A DNA stretch of 64,000 bases, from NCBI RefSeq assembly GCF_900184255.1, contig NZ_LT854639.1, positions 152,170 through 216,169 on the forward strand. Reading direction: 5' to 3'. A program made the position numbers and the translations under genes. Every line of letters begins with the position of its first letter. The first letter of the stretch is position 1. Origin of the DNA: Haloimpatiens massiliensis. Its GTDB lineage: Bacteria; Bacillota; Clostridia; Clostridiales; Clostridiaceae. Below are positions 34,524 through 44,059 of the stretch, piece after piece. The notes beneath the pieces are model-generated. The model was not told where the DNA came from and did no database searches. It worked only from the letters and a program-made list of their open reading frames with translations.

Positions 34524-37500
34524 ATGGAGGTGAAAAAAGCTGGCATTACCAGCGACTATATGAATGATATAAAAGATTTATTTAAAAGAGTATTTACAAA
34601 AGACTTAGAAAATCAAAATGATAAAACTGTTTACGACCTTTTTCAGTGGAAAAAAACTGATGTTATTTTAAAAGACCACAAAAGCGGTAAAATATTATTA
34701 GAGATGAAGGATTTAGAGTTTCCCATGCACTATTCACAAAATGCCTGTGATATTATAGCTTCAAAATATTTTAGAAAATCAGGAATTCCTAATAAAATAG
34801 GTTATGAAAACAGCATGAAAATGCTCTCCCATAGATTAGTGAGTTTTTGGTGTGAATCTTTAAAAGATGATGGAATTATAGAAACAGAAGAGGAATACTC
34901 CATATTTTATGATGAAATGGTTTATGGCCTTCTAAACCAAATGTATGCTCCAAATTCTCCTCAGTGGTTTAATACTGGCTTATCACTATGCTATGGAATC
35001 ACTGGAAATAAGCAAGGAAATTATTATTTCGATAAAAAATCAAATAAAGTTGTAGAAAGCAAAGATTCCTACACTAGAACCCAAGCCTCTGCATGCTTTA
35101 TATTATCTATAGAAGATAAACTTCTAGGAAAGCATTCTATTTCAGATCATTTTATAACTGAAACTAGGTTGTTTAAAGGCGGTTCTGGTACAGGAACAAA
35201 TTTTTCTAATATAAGAGCTAAAAATGAAAATCTTTCTGGTGGAGGAGTTTCATCTGGTCTTATGAGTTTTCTCAAAGCTTTAGATAGAAATGCTGGTGCT
35301 ATAAAATCTGGTGGCACCACAAGACGTGCTGCAAAAATGGTATGCCTAGACATAGATCATCCTGAAATTCAAAACTTTATAAACTGGAAAGCGAAAGAAG
35401 AGCAAAAGGTAAGAGATTTAGGAAAGATGGGTTATGATACTAGTTTTGAAGGTGAAGCTTACGAAACAGTTTCAGGCCAGAACGCTAATAACTCCATAAG
35501 ATTTTCAGATTCCTTTATGCAAAAAGTCGAAAACTTAAATAATAATCCAGATGCAACTATAGAATTAAAAGGTAGAGTGGACGACTCTGTAAATAAAAAA
35601 GTTTTAGTTAAAGATTTATGGAATTCTTTTAATAAATGTGCTTGGGATTGTGCAGACCCTGCCTCCCAATTTGACGATACCTTTAACGCATGGCATACAT
35701 GTCCTGCAGGAGAAGATGGAAAATTTGGTGCAAAACACAATAGAATTAATTCTACAAATCCCTGTGGTGAATATGCTTTTTTAGATGATACCTCATGTAA
35801 TCTAGCGTCTATAAATATATACAAATTCTACGACCATAAATATAAAAAATTTAAAATAGACCAATACCTTCACTTAATTGGTCTTACACAATTAGTATTA
35901 GAGGCTTCAATAAATTGGGGTCAATTTCCTACAGAAGACATAGCTAGAAAAACTCATATGTTTAGAACCACTGGACTAGGTATTGCAAATATAGCATCAT
36001 TATTTATGGTAATGGGGTACCCCTATGATTCAAAAGAAGCTAGGGCTTTAGCCTCTGCCCTTACAGGCATTTTGACAGGACATTCATATTATGTATCCTC
36101 ACTAATGGCAAAAAAAATAGGACCTTTCCCAAAATATGAAATAAATAAGAAATACATGCTTAGAGTCATAAGAAATCACTGTAGAGTTGCCAGTGCCTTA
36201 AAGGATAATTTCGAAGGTTTAAACTATACTCCAGTAAAAGTTGACCATAGTATTTTAGAAAAAATGGGGTTAAATTACTTAGGAAATAGTTTAAAAGAAA
36301 GTTTTAAATCTGCTTTAGATTGTGGTGAAGAATATGGCTATAGAAATGCTCAAGTATCGGTTATAGCACCTACAGGAACCATATCCTTGGCCATGGATTG
36401 TGGCGCCACTTCCATAGAGCCTTATTTCAGTCACTTTGTATACAAAAAGCTTTCTGGCGGAGGCTACATGACCATTGTAAACCCTGTTATAGAAGAATCC
36501 CTTAAAAATTTAGGTTATTCACCTAATGAAATAAAGGAAATTATAGATTATATATTAAGAAAAGAAACAGTAATAGAAAATGACTTTCAATATGAAAAAA
36601 TAGTGGATGGCAAGATAGAAGGTGCCCCTCATCTTAAAGAAGAACATTTATCTATTTTTGATACAGCCAATGTATGCGGCAGCGGAAAGAGATATATTTC
36701 CTACAAGGGTCACGTACTTATGATGGCAGCCCTAACTCCACTTATTTCTGGCTCTATATCTAAAACTGTTAATTTACCAAAAGAAGCTTCAGTAGATGAT
36801 ATTAAAAATGTTATATTAAAATCTTGGAAACTTGGAGTAAAAGGAATTTCCATATATAGAGATTCTTCAAAGGTAAGTCAACCTCTTAATAATACTCTAA
36901 CAGATTCTAAAGAAAAATCTTTAGAAGATTTAAATTACAAAGAGCTACTACAAAAAGCCAAAGGATTAACTGAAGAATTGGATACATTAAAACATGAACA
37001 TCGATATTCCACAAGACATAAACTTTATGGAATACGCCAAGGAAGAACTCATCCTGCTCAAATAGATAACGTAAAAATATACACTACAGTAAACAGAAAT
37101 GAATATGGGGAAATATCTGAAATATATATAACAACTGATAGAGAAGGCACTACCATAATGGGACTTTTGAATTCCTTATCAAAATCACTATCTGTAATGC
37201 TTCAATATCATGTACCACCAAAAGACATCTCCGCAATGTTAAGAGGACAGATATACGAACCTTATGGTTTTGTTCAAAAACACCCATATATAAAATATGT
37301 ATCTTCAATTTCAGATTTAGTTAGTAAAATAATAGATATAGAAGTTGGGGACTATAGTAGATGTCAAGTAAAACCAGAATATTTAACCAACGACACCACT
37401 GAAGGCTCTAAAGGGCTACTAGGAAGTCTAGATTTAAATGCCCTTGGAGGTAAATCTAAGCCTAGCTTAGATTTAAAAAAACCTGAATCAAAAATCAAAG

Positions 37501-37709
37501 ATAATACTGAAGTTCTCAATAATATGAACTTAGAAAATATAAACTTTCAAGAAAATAAAAATTCTAAGTCTGAAAAATCTTCTAATAATAAAATTGAAGG
37601 TGAAAGACTTTACACAGAAATCTGTCCTAATTGTTCCAGCTCACGTATGGTACAAAATGGAACTTGTAAAGTCTGCTTAGACTGTGGATCAACCACAGGA
37701 TGCTCATAA
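34524..37709 (+). CDS. nrdJ: Adenosylcobalamin-dependent ribonucleotide reductase (class II)
   Basis: 1061 residues. It reduces ribonucleotides to deoxyribonucleotides using a B12-derived thiyl radical. Visible motifs: MYAPNSPQWFNTGL, FKGGSGTGTNFSNIR, ALDRNAGAIKSGGTTRRAAK, the active-site loop STNPCGEYAFLDDTSCNLAS, APTGTISLAMDCGATSIEP, and NVCGSGKRYISY. After about residue 800 come the family C-terminal domain and a zinc ribbon (CPNCSSSRMVQNGTCKVCLDCG) that carries the redox cysteines. The ATG at 34524 is uncertain: GGAGGTG directly follows it and would instead fit a later start, and a GCTGG/CCAGC hairpin covers this area. No cobalamin riboswitch was seen. Confidence 0.95.
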   Translation: MEVKKAGITSDYMNDIKDLFKRVFTKDLENQNDKTVYDLFQWKKTDVILKDHKSGKILLEMKDLEFPMHYSQNACDIIASKYFRKSGIPNKIGYENSMKMLSHRLVSFWCESLKDDGIIETEEEYSIFYDEMVYGLLNQMYAPNSPQWFNTGLSLCYGITGNKQGNYYFDKKSNKVVESKDSYTRTQASACFILSIEDKLLGKHSISDHFITETRLFKGGSGTGTNFSNIRAKNENLSGGGVSSGLMSFLKALDRNAGAIKSGGTTRRAAKMVCLDIDHPEIQNFINWKAKEEQKVRDLGKMGYDTSFEGEAYETVSGQNANNSIRFSDSFMQKVENLNNNPDATIELKGRVDDSVNKKVLVKDLWNSFNKCAWDCADPASQFDDTFNAWHTCPAGEDGKFGAKHNRINSTNPCGEYAFLDDTSCNLASINIYKFYDHKYKKFKIDQYLHLIGLTQLVLEASINWGQFPTEDIARKTHMFRTTGLGIANIASLFMVMGYPYDSKEARALASALTGILTGHSYYVSSLMAKKIGPFPKYEINKKYMLRVIRNHCRVASALKDNFEGLNYTPVKVDHSILEKMGLNYLGNSLKESFKSALDCGEEYGYRNAQVSVIAPTGTISLAMDCGATSIEPYFSHFVYKKLSGGGYMTIVNPVIEESLKNLGYSPNEIKEIIDYILRKETVIENDFQYEKIVDGKIEGAPHLKEEHLSIFDTANVCGSGKRYISYKGHVLMMAALTPLISGSISKTVNLPKEASVDDIKNVILKSWKLGVKGISIYRDSSKVSQPLNNTLTDSKEKSLEDLNYKELLQKAKGLTEELDTLKHEHRYSTRHKLYGIRQGRTHPAQIDNVKIYTTVNRNEYGEISEIYITTDREGTTIMGLLNSLSKSLSVMLQYHVPPKDISAMLRGQIYEPYGFVQKHPYIKYVSSISDLVSKIIDIEVGDYSRCQVKPEYLTNDTTEGSKGLLGSLDLNALGGKSKPSLDLKKPESKIKDNTEVLNNMNLENINFQENKNSKSEKSSNNKIEGERLYTEICPNCSSSRMVQNGTCKVCLDCGSTTGCS

Positions 37710-37740
37710 AATTATTAACTAAAAACTAATAGTTAATAAT

Positions 37741-38008
37741 TCAACTTTCGCAGTTATAAAATAAAAATGTAAAATTTGCAGGTAAGTAATAGGTAAGAGC
37801 TAAGAAGTAAGAGTTAATGATAAAACTCAAGGAGTTTTTTATAATTAATTTGTAAGTAACAGGTAATAAGTAATAGTTGTGGTAAAAATTTATGAGCGTT
37901 CCCAAATTTTAGGTTTATTGAATTTCTTAAAGAAACCTTACCTTTTACCTATTAGTTCTTACCTGTTCACTCTTACTTCTTACTTTCTATTTCTTACTTC
38001 TTACTTTT
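37741..38008. repeat. R3 repeat, copy 3, right end missing
   Basis: The left tip TCAACTTTCGCAG is intact, but the right tip and its TTAATCTAATGTAGAGC segment are absent. The TTACTTCTTACTTTTTA string runs directly into the stop codon of the beta-CASP gene at 38008. It lies in the convergent gap after nrdJ. Confidence 0.85.
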
Positions 38009-40521
38009 TAACAAAGCTCACATCCTGTTTTATGTTTAAATATCTCCTTCATTTCCTCAAATACTTCCGGCGCTATAGGTTCCTGTAGCTTTAATGTTAC
38101 TGAAAAATTAAATGGATTAAAAGATGGATTCTTTTTAAGCATAACTCCTTTTTCGCTACAAAGTGCCAATGCTAAATTAATAATTTCATTTTGATTACAT
38201 GAAGTAGCTATTTTTATGTTCCAACCCATATTTTCTGAAATACACATTAATTTCTTTAAATATCTTTGACCCACCATAGGAGTTATAAAAGAAACTTCCA
38301 TATACTTGTACTTTGATATATTCTTTATACTCTTTTTATATGGTCTAAACTCTTCATACATAAAACTATCATCTAAATACTTTATAGCTGCGTTTTGTTC
38401 CATTTCATTTACTCTTGAAGTTTTTATTACATCTTCATTTTCAAAATTACATTTGCTTCCCTGTAATTGATTTTTTATTTCCAATGTCATTCCTGTCTTA
38501 TCATTAAATTCTTTAGCTTTATTTTCAATCTCTTGCTTATTATATTTTTCACTAAATGAACTTTCCTCATATAAATCTAATATTACCTTCTCCTCATCTA
38601 ATTTATAGGATATTTTCTTTACACATGCAGGTTCAAATAAACTTTTTAACAACCTCTCTGCTGCATTAGTATTAAAACTATCACTTACAGTTATCTTCCA
38701 AGAGAATTCCTCTTGGAACTTCTCTATTAATTGATATATGTGCTCTGAAACTCTCTTTGGGAAATTAAAGTAAAGCACAACTTTCTTTTCTTCCATCATA
38801 AGACCAGCTTTTTTATAATCAAACCTTCCAAACCTTTCCTGAATAATTTGTGATATTTCATTAGGTTTTAATCCTTCTTTTTTTAAATTTTTCTCCACTT
38901 TATCTAAACTTTCAGCCTTAAATAAAAATAGTCTCCTTTCATCTGGTACGAAATAAGGTGTATTTAAAATAACCTTTTGTGCATTAAATATTTCCTCTTC
39001 TACAAATACTTTTTTTCCGTTCCAAATATAATAGAGTTCTTCTACTGTAAAAAGTCTATCTCCATAGTTTTCTGTTGTATACTCCCAAAGCTCTCTTATA
39101 CTATTTTCACCTAAATTTTTACATCTCTTCATAGACTTTAAAGGAGATTTTTTTAGCTGCTTTCTTTTACTTTTAATATCAATATTATAACCTTCACCAC
39201 TTTCTGGTGTGTATAGTTTTCCTTTAAACTCCTGCATAAGCTCTTTCGCAAAAGTTCCTATTATTTCTCTTTCACCATGAACTAAAAAAAGCTCCTTAGG
39301 TTGTACTCTCTGTACAACTCCTTTAATTTCACTTTTGTCTCCATGGGCAGACAAACCTACTCTCTCCACATGACACCTAACAGGTAGGATTTTTCCATTG
39401 ATTTCTAAGCTCTTCTCTTCTTGTTCTTTTAGCAAATTTAAAAGCTTTCTTCCAGGAGATTCTTCATCCTGATATCCACTTATAACTATATATCCATTTT
39501 CCATAGAACATATTTTTTCTGCATAAACAGGACTCCAACCACCTGTTAACATACCAGAGCTGGCAATTATTATACAAGTTTCACTACCATTTATTATTTC
39601 ATTTCTAATCTCTTTATTATCTACAGCAATTATACTCTCATCATAAAAAGGTTCTATTCCCCTTAATATTTTCTTACCTAAGGAATTTTTAAGATAAAGA
39701 GGATTTCTTTTATAGACAGTATTTATATCTTTAATCATTCCATCCACATAAACTTTTATCTTTTTAATTTCACCTTTATTCATAGCCTTTTTGAGCATTA
39801 ATATAATCTCTTGAGCTCTTCCTAGGGCAAAGGATGGAATAAGCATCTTTCCCTTTACATCTATACATTTCCTAACCAAATCTATAAGCCTTTTCTCTTC
39901 TACCTGCCTATTAGAATGAAGCTTATCCCCATAAGTACATTCCAAAATAGCTACATCCGGTCTTAATTTAGGAAATTTAGCTCCTTCTACTGTATTTTGA
40001 GAAAATAATGAAAAATCCCCTGAATAAAATAATGCACCCTCATGGCTTTTTATGTACACACAAGAAGCTCCTGCTATATGACCTGCGTTGTAAAATGTGA
40101 TTTTTATATCTGGAAGTATTTCAAATTCTACTCCATAATTTATAGTAAATATTCTATTGAGCATATCTTCAACATTATTTTGTGCATAAAGAGGTATCTC
40201 GCTTTCTCTACTGTTCATAATTTTTAAACTATCATATAATAGAACCTTGGTTAAATCCTTTGTCATATTATTCATATATATTCTAGCATTTGGATATTCC
40301 TTACTTATTATCGGAAGGGAACCTATGTGATCCATGTGAGCATGGCTTATAACAATAGCATCTATTCCACCCTTCTCTTGTATAGTTCTGAAATCTGGCA
40401 ACGGATCTTTACTAGCACTTTGTCTTATTCCGCAATCTAGCAATATATTTTTATTACAAATCCTCAAAAGTATAGAGCTAGCACCAACTTCCCCAGCTCC
40501 CCCTAAAAAATAACTATTCAT
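38008..40521 (-). CDS. Beta-CASP metallo-beta-lactamase nuclease with KH-like C-terminal modules
   Basis: 837 residues. Residues 1 to about 450 are a CPSF-type beta-CASP nuclease: NSYFLGGAGEVGASSILLRI, the zinc motif HAHMDHIG, the FYSGDFS Asp, and beta-CASP motifs LECTYGD, the His in CHVERVGLSAHGDK and FLVHGE. Such enzymes cut RNA. The remaining nearly 400 residues contain two similar alpha/beta modules (about 590-700 and 745-837), each with a strand, a helix, a W-K-I or W-N-I strand, an N-rich turn and a final helix ending KTGMTLEI or KTGCELC. This order recalls the KH domains of archaeal CPSF1. The ATG at 40519-40521 is preferred over a TTG two codons earlier. The stop abuts a truncated R3. 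Confidence 0.88.
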   Translation of the reverse strand: MNSYFLGGAGEVGASSILLRICNKNILLDCGIRQSASKDPLPDFRTIQEKGGIDAIVISHAHMDHIGSLPIISKEYPNARIYMNNMTKDLTKVLLYDSLKIMNSRESEIPLYAQNNVEDMLNRIFTINYGVEFEILPDIKITFYNAGHIAGASCVYIKSHEGALFYSGDFSLFSQNTVEGAKFPKLRPDVAILECTYGDKLHSNRQVEEKRLIDLVRKCIDVKGKMLIPSFALGRAQEIILMLKKAMNKGEIKKIKVYVDGMIKDINTVYKRNPLYLKNSLGKKILRGIEPFYDESIIAVDNKEIRNEIINGSETCIIIASSGMLTGGWSPVYAEKICSMENGYIVISGYQDEESPGRKLLNLLKEQEEKSLEINGKILPVRCHVERVGLSAHGDKSEIKGVVQRVQPKELFLVHGEREIIGTFAKELMQEFKGKLYTPESGEGYNIDIKSKRKQLKKSPLKSMKRCKNLGENSIRELWEYTTENYGDRLFTVEELYYIWNGKKVFVEEEIFNAQKVILNTPYFVPDERRLFLFKAESLDKVEKNLKKEGLKPNEISQIIQERFGRFDYKKAGLMMEEKKVVLYFNFPKRVSEHIYQLIEKFQEEFSWKITVSDSFNTNAAERLLKSLFEPACVKKISYKLDEEKVILDLYEESSFSEKYNKQEIENKAKEFNDKTGMTLEIKNQLQGSKCNFENEDVIKTSRVNEMEQNAAIKYLDDSFMYEEFRPYKKSIKNISKYKYMEVSFITPMVGQRYLKKLMCISENMGWNIKIATSCNQNEIINLALALCSEKGVMLKKNPSFNPFNFSVTLKLQEPIAPEVFEEMKEIFKHKTGCELC

Positions 40522-40527
40522 ACTCAA

Positions 40528-40997
40528 TCACTTCCTTAAAATCTCTCACTTTTAAATTTATTTTTATGCATAAATCAATAAATTTTTTTTATCATATTTT
40601 CAAAACCATATTTTATAGTATTTAAAAATTATGTATATTTTTTTACAATATTATATTTTGTGTAAATTTTTTATAATGTATATTGATTCATATAAAATAT
40701 TATACTATAATTAAATTGTTAATATATTGAATATATTAATAATTTATATTTCAGGTTATATTTATACATATTTTCTTGAACTTTATTCATAATTGTCTTT
40801 TTGAATTTATTCATAATTATGCTTATTTATTCACATAGGCTGACCTCTAAACTTCAAGTATGTTTTTACACCCTTAAAACTTACAAATTACTATTTATAT
40901 TTATATTTCTACTTATTATTATCTCATTATTCTATATAACATATAAGTATTATGATATATATCCTTAAGATAAAAATTTATTATAGGAGTTGATAAT
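40528..40997 (+). promoter_or_regulatory. Divergent intergenic region with direct repeats before the Spo0E-like gene
   Basis: 470 bp of very AT-rich DNA. It contains two 20-base direct repeats, TTGAACTTTATTCATAATT at 40776 and TTGAATTTATTCATAATTA at 40801, with a 25-bp period and a partial third (CTTATTTATTCAC). These could be regulator sites for the gene at 40998. No repeat family or RNA motif otherwise. Confidence 0.5.
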
Positions 40998-41192
40998 ATG
41001 AACCTTTCAGAGAAAAGAAGAAAACTAAAAAAGCAAATAACTAATTTACAAACTAAACTAAACAACTCCGTGATTTGCGCCGATGATAATTTAGGCAATA
41101 ACAAGCTTATCCTTAAAGCTAGCATGGAATTAGACGAGCTCATAAATTCATATATGGATCTGTTAAATAAAGATATAGATAAAGACTATTGA
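40998..41192 (+). CDS. Spo0E-like aspartyl-phosphate phosphatase
   Basis: 64 residues, two helices. The second helix has the Spo0E signature in KASMELDELINSYMDLL (S-x-E-L-D-x-L-I). Spo0E-type proteins remove the phosphate from Spo0A and delay sporulation. The start follows TAGGAG. A convergent hairpin (41187-41221) separates it from the next gene. This is a typical clostridial orphan member. Confidence 0.87.
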   Translation: MNLSEKRRKLKKQITNLQTKLNNSVICADDNLGNNKLILKASMELDELINSYMDLLNKDIDKDY

Positions 41193-41221
41193 TATAAATT
41201 TATCATTACATCAATAGTCAC
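41187..41221. terminator. Convergent hairpin after the Spo0E-like gene
   Basis: GACTATTGAT pairs with ATCAATAGTC around a partly paired TATAAATTTATCATTAC loop. It serves both convergent genes. U-tracts are poor. Confidence 0.6.
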
Positions 41222-41225
41222 TTCT

Positions 41226-41615
41226 CTAATTATTATCTTTTTTCATAGCCTTATTGGGCTTAGCTTTTGGTTTTATTACATCTTTTTTATTGTTCTTCTT
41301 TTTATCATAAGGACTTATATATCTACCTTTAGTCGCATCGGTTTGGATGGCTTCAGATCCCTTCATAAATCCTTTTAAATCCATATACCACAATAAGAAT
41401 ATAATACTTAAACCTGATAATATAATACCTAAAGCACCATAAGGATTTACCCTTAAAAATGATTGAACAACTATAGTAGATAGACCTAATACTAACACTA
41501 TCCATTTATGTTTTACTTTGATTTTTCTTAAAACATATCTTTTTAGCAAATTATAAGCTATCAACATAACAATAGAAAAAGCTAATAATTTTAGTATAGC
41601 CATAAATATTTTCAT
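41226..41615 (-). CDS. Small membrane protein of unknown function
   Basis: 129 residues with three hydrophobic helices (LKLLAFSIVMLIAYNLL, WIVLVLGLSTIVVQSF, ALGIILSGLSIIFLLWYMDL) and a Lys/Asn-rich cytoplasmic tail after about residue 90 (KKKNNKKDVIKPKAKPNK). I recognise no family. The ATG follows AAGGAGGTTATGTAA. Convergent with the Spo0E-like gene and divergent from the DUF378 gene. Confidence 0.78.
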   Translation of the reverse strand: MKIFMAILKLLAFSIVMLIAYNLLKRYVLRKIKVKHKWIVLVLGLSTIVVQSFLRVNPYGALGIILSGLSIIFLLWYMDLKGFMKGSEAIQTDATKGRYISPYDKKKNNKKDVIKPKAKPNKAMKKDNN

Positions 41616-41772
41616 TTACATAACCTCCTTAAGTCCTAATTATAAGCCTCATATTAATAATTTTATCATAAAATTCACTATATATGTAATTAAATATTTG
41701 TTTTACGTATTAAAATTATTAAAAGTGTAAATAATAACTATGAAAATTATTATTAGAAGGAGATGTTTAATT

Positions 41773-41979
41773 TTGAGAACATTAGATAATATTGCTCTTG
41801 TATTAGTTATAATTGGAGCAATTAATTGGGGACTTATAGGATTCTTTAGATTCGACTTAGTTGCTGCTTTATTTGGTAACTTAAGTACATTTTCAAGAAT
41901 AGTATATGCCCTTGTAGGTATAGCAGGTCTTTATGCTATTTCCTTCTTCGGTAAGGATAGAAGGGAAATAGAGGAATAA
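41773..41979 (+). CDS. DUF378 membrane protein
   Basis: 68 residues, two membrane helices: IALVLVIIGAINWGLIGFF and FSRIVYALVGIAGLYAISFF. The INWGLIG motif defines DUF378, found widely in firmicutes with unknown function. The TTG at 41773-41775 follows AGAAGGAGATG; the upstream ATG would place the ribosome site within the gene. Followed by a long hairpin. Confidence 0.86.
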   Translation: MRTLDNIALVLVIIGAINWGLIGFFRFDLVAALFGNLSTFSRIVYALVGIAGLYAISFFGKDRREIEE

Positions 41980-41987
41980 AATAAATT

Positions 41988-42066
41988 TAATCCCCAGTTC
42001 TAATTTCAACTCTCCAAATCACTACCATAAGTATTTGAAGTCTGAAATTAAACACTGGGGATTATT
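41988..42066 (+). terminator. Hairpin after the DUF378 gene
   Basis: AATCCCCAGT pairs with ACTGGGGATT, with ATTTCA/TGAAAT as an inner stem and a long loop; ATTACTTAT follows. Imperfect terminator or small repeat remnant. Confidence 0.65.
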
Positions 42067-42082
42067 ACTTATAACTTATCTG

Positions 42083-42192
42083 CACACTAGGCAACTAACA
42101 CACCCATCCAATATTCTAGCAAGCTGGAACCCTACCTCTCGCTAACACTCTAACACCCTGGCCCACTAGCACTCTGGCAAACTAGCCCCCTA
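42083..42192. repeat. R5 8-bp tandem repeat array, abutting the NhaC-family stop
   Basis: About 12 degenerate 8-bp units (GCTAACAC, TCTAACAC, CCTGGCCC, ACTAGCAC, TCTGGCAA, ACTAGCCC). The array ends at the TAG stop of the gene at 42190. Confidence 0.8.
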
Positions 42193-43896
42193 AATATGCC
42201 CTTCTACAGGTTTTCCTATAAATCTAACAATAGCAAATAGAATAAGTGCATCTAATAAAAGAACTATATAAACTGGCATTCCTAAAGTAACTGGTATATA
42301 TCCAAATATTCCTGTAACAAAAGCTACACATAGTGAATATGACATTTGAGTTTTAACGTGCTTAATGTGATCGCAGCCTGCTCCCATGGAAGATAATATA
42401 GTTGTATCTGAAATAGGAGAGCAATGATCTCCAAAAATAGCTCCTGTTAAAACTGCACTTATACTAATGGTTAAATATCTAAAATCCCCTGTACTCATAG
42501 CACTGGCAAGAGGTATTGTAAGCGGCATAAGTATTCCCATAGTTCCATAGGAAGTTCCCGTAGCAAATGATATTATAGACGCCATTATAAATATTAAAGT
42601 TGGAAGTAAAAATATTGGTATTTTATCTGAAAGCATAGAAACTAGAAATTTAGCAGTTCCCAAATCTTTTATAACACCACTTAATGACCAAGCTAAAAGA
42701 AGTATAACTCCTGTTATAACCAAAGTTTTTGTTCCTTCAACCCATGTATCTATGGCCTCTGAAACTGTAAATATTTTTTGCGCAACTCCCATAAATATAG
42801 CAACAATACTTGCAAATAAAGCTGATTGGAATAAAACTATACTAGCATCAGATGCGCCAAAAGCCTCCCTTATAGCTGCAAAAGATGCAGGAGCAGTATT
42901 AAATAGATCTATCAGTGCTTTATCTTCTCCTGCCATAATAGCATGATATCCATTTAAGTAAAATCCTATAAAAGCTCCAACTATTAATACTAAAATAGGT
43001 ATTATTGCATTCCAAACATTTAACTTAATTCCTTCCTTAGGCTCTAATTCTTTAGAATCTATATTATCTAATTCTTCTGTTTCACTTCTATTTCTAGCAT
43101 CTCTTTCAAACTTAAGCATAGAACCAAATTCTCTAAGAGTTATAGCTGTAAATACTATAAATAATAAAATTAGTATATTGTAAAATCTATATGGTATAGT
43201 AGAAATAAAAGCGTTGTATGCGTTGGTCTTTGCTCCTATTTGTTGAAAACCATCTTTTATTAAGCTAACTTCATATCCTACCCAAGTAGATATAAGAGCT
43301 ATACCTGCTATAGGCGCTGCTGTAGCATCTATTATAAAAGCTAGTTTTTCTCTAGATATTTTCATCTTATCCGCCACTGGACGCATTATAGGTCCTACTA
43401 TAAGTGAATTGGCATAATCATCAAAGAATACAAATATTCCTAAAATCCAAGTAATAATTTGAACACTTACAGGGGATTTTGCCTTTTTGGACAAAGATTC
43501 TGCTATAGCCTTTGCTCCACCCATTTTAGATATAAGAGCTATAAGCCCTCCTATAGTCAAACACTGGAGTATTATTCCCGCATTCCAAGGGTCTGCAAGA
43601 GATTTTAAAATCTCATTTACAACCATTAAAAATGCATTTGGTATTACAGATAAAATATTAACCCCGTTTAGTTCAAGTAAAATCGCTCCAGAAAATACTC
43701 CTAAAAATAAAGACAAAACTACATTTTTAGTTATAAATGCAAGTACTATTGCCACCACTGGTGGAACTAATGTCCAAAATCCAAATTTCTGAGCATTTAA
43801 AGCAGCTTTATCCACTTCCTCAGCAAAAACAGTTAAATTTACTGAATAAATCATAATAAATGTAATTAGTACAAATAAAAATCCTTTTCTTCTCAT
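42190..43896 (-). CDS. NhaC-family transporter under a lysine riboswitch (LysW-like)
   Basis: 568 residues. An N-terminal signal-like helix is followed by about 12 membrane segments with NhaC-family motifs (PPVVAIVLAFITKNVVLSLF, FDDYANSLIVGPIMRPVADK, SFATGTSYGTMGILMPLTIP, FGDHCSPISDTTILSSMGAG). NhaC proteins are Na+/H+ antiporters, but this gene is directly behind a lysine riboswitch and its terminator. NhaC-type genes with such leaders have been assigned as lysine carriers (LysW). I therefore favour Na+- or H+-coupled lysine uptake. The start follows AGGAGGAGAAGAAA. Confidence 0.88.
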   Translation of the reverse strand: MRRKGFLFVLITFIMIYSVNLTVFAEEVDKAALNAQKFGFWTLVPPVVAIVLAFITKNVVLSLFLGVFSGAILLELNGVNILSVIPNAFLMVVNEILKSLADPWNAGIILQCLTIGGLIALISKMGGAKAIAESLSKKAKSPVSVQIITWILGIFVFFDDYANSLIVGPIMRPVADKMKISREKLAFIIDATAAPIAGIALISTWVGYEVSLIKDGFQQIGAKTNAYNAFISTIPYRFYNILILLFIVFTAITLREFGSMLKFERDARNRSETEELDNIDSKELEPKEGIKLNVWNAIIPILVLIVGAFIGFYLNGYHAIMAGEDKALIDLFNTAPASFAAIREAFGASDASIVLFQSALFASIVAIFMGVAQKIFTVSEAIDTWVEGTKTLVITGVILLLAWSLSGVIKDLGTAKFLVSMLSDKIPIFLLPTLIFIMASIISFATGTSYGTMGILMPLTIPLASAMSTGDFRYLTISISAVLTGAIFGDHCSPISDTTILSSMGAGCDHIKHVKTQMSYSLCVAFVTGIFGYIPVTLGMPVYIVLLLDALILFAIVRFIGKPVEGHI

Positions 43897-43941
43897 TTTC
43901 TTCTCCTCCTATTAGTTTTGGAAGAGAACTAGTGAACAACT

Positions 43942-43970
43942 AAAAAAGGCCTTGAGCTAAACTCAAGGCC
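43942..43970 (-). terminator. Terminator of the lysine riboswitch
   Basis: GGCCTTGAGTTTAGCTCAAG followed by GCC and TTTTTTA: a 9-bp stem that ends transcription when lysine is bound. It lies about 45 bp before the NhaC-family start. Confidence 0.9.
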
Positions 43971-44059
43971 GAATACACATTAGGATACGCAAGAGAACTA
44001 CATACTGCAAAACAATATAAAATGTTCTCATTTAAAATTCCTTAACGCGTAAACATTGT

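Noticed and set aside
37879..38088. Plus-strand hydrophobic frame after nrdJ
   Set aside because: It is a translation of the TTACTTCTTA strings of R3 and runs antisense into the nuclease gene.
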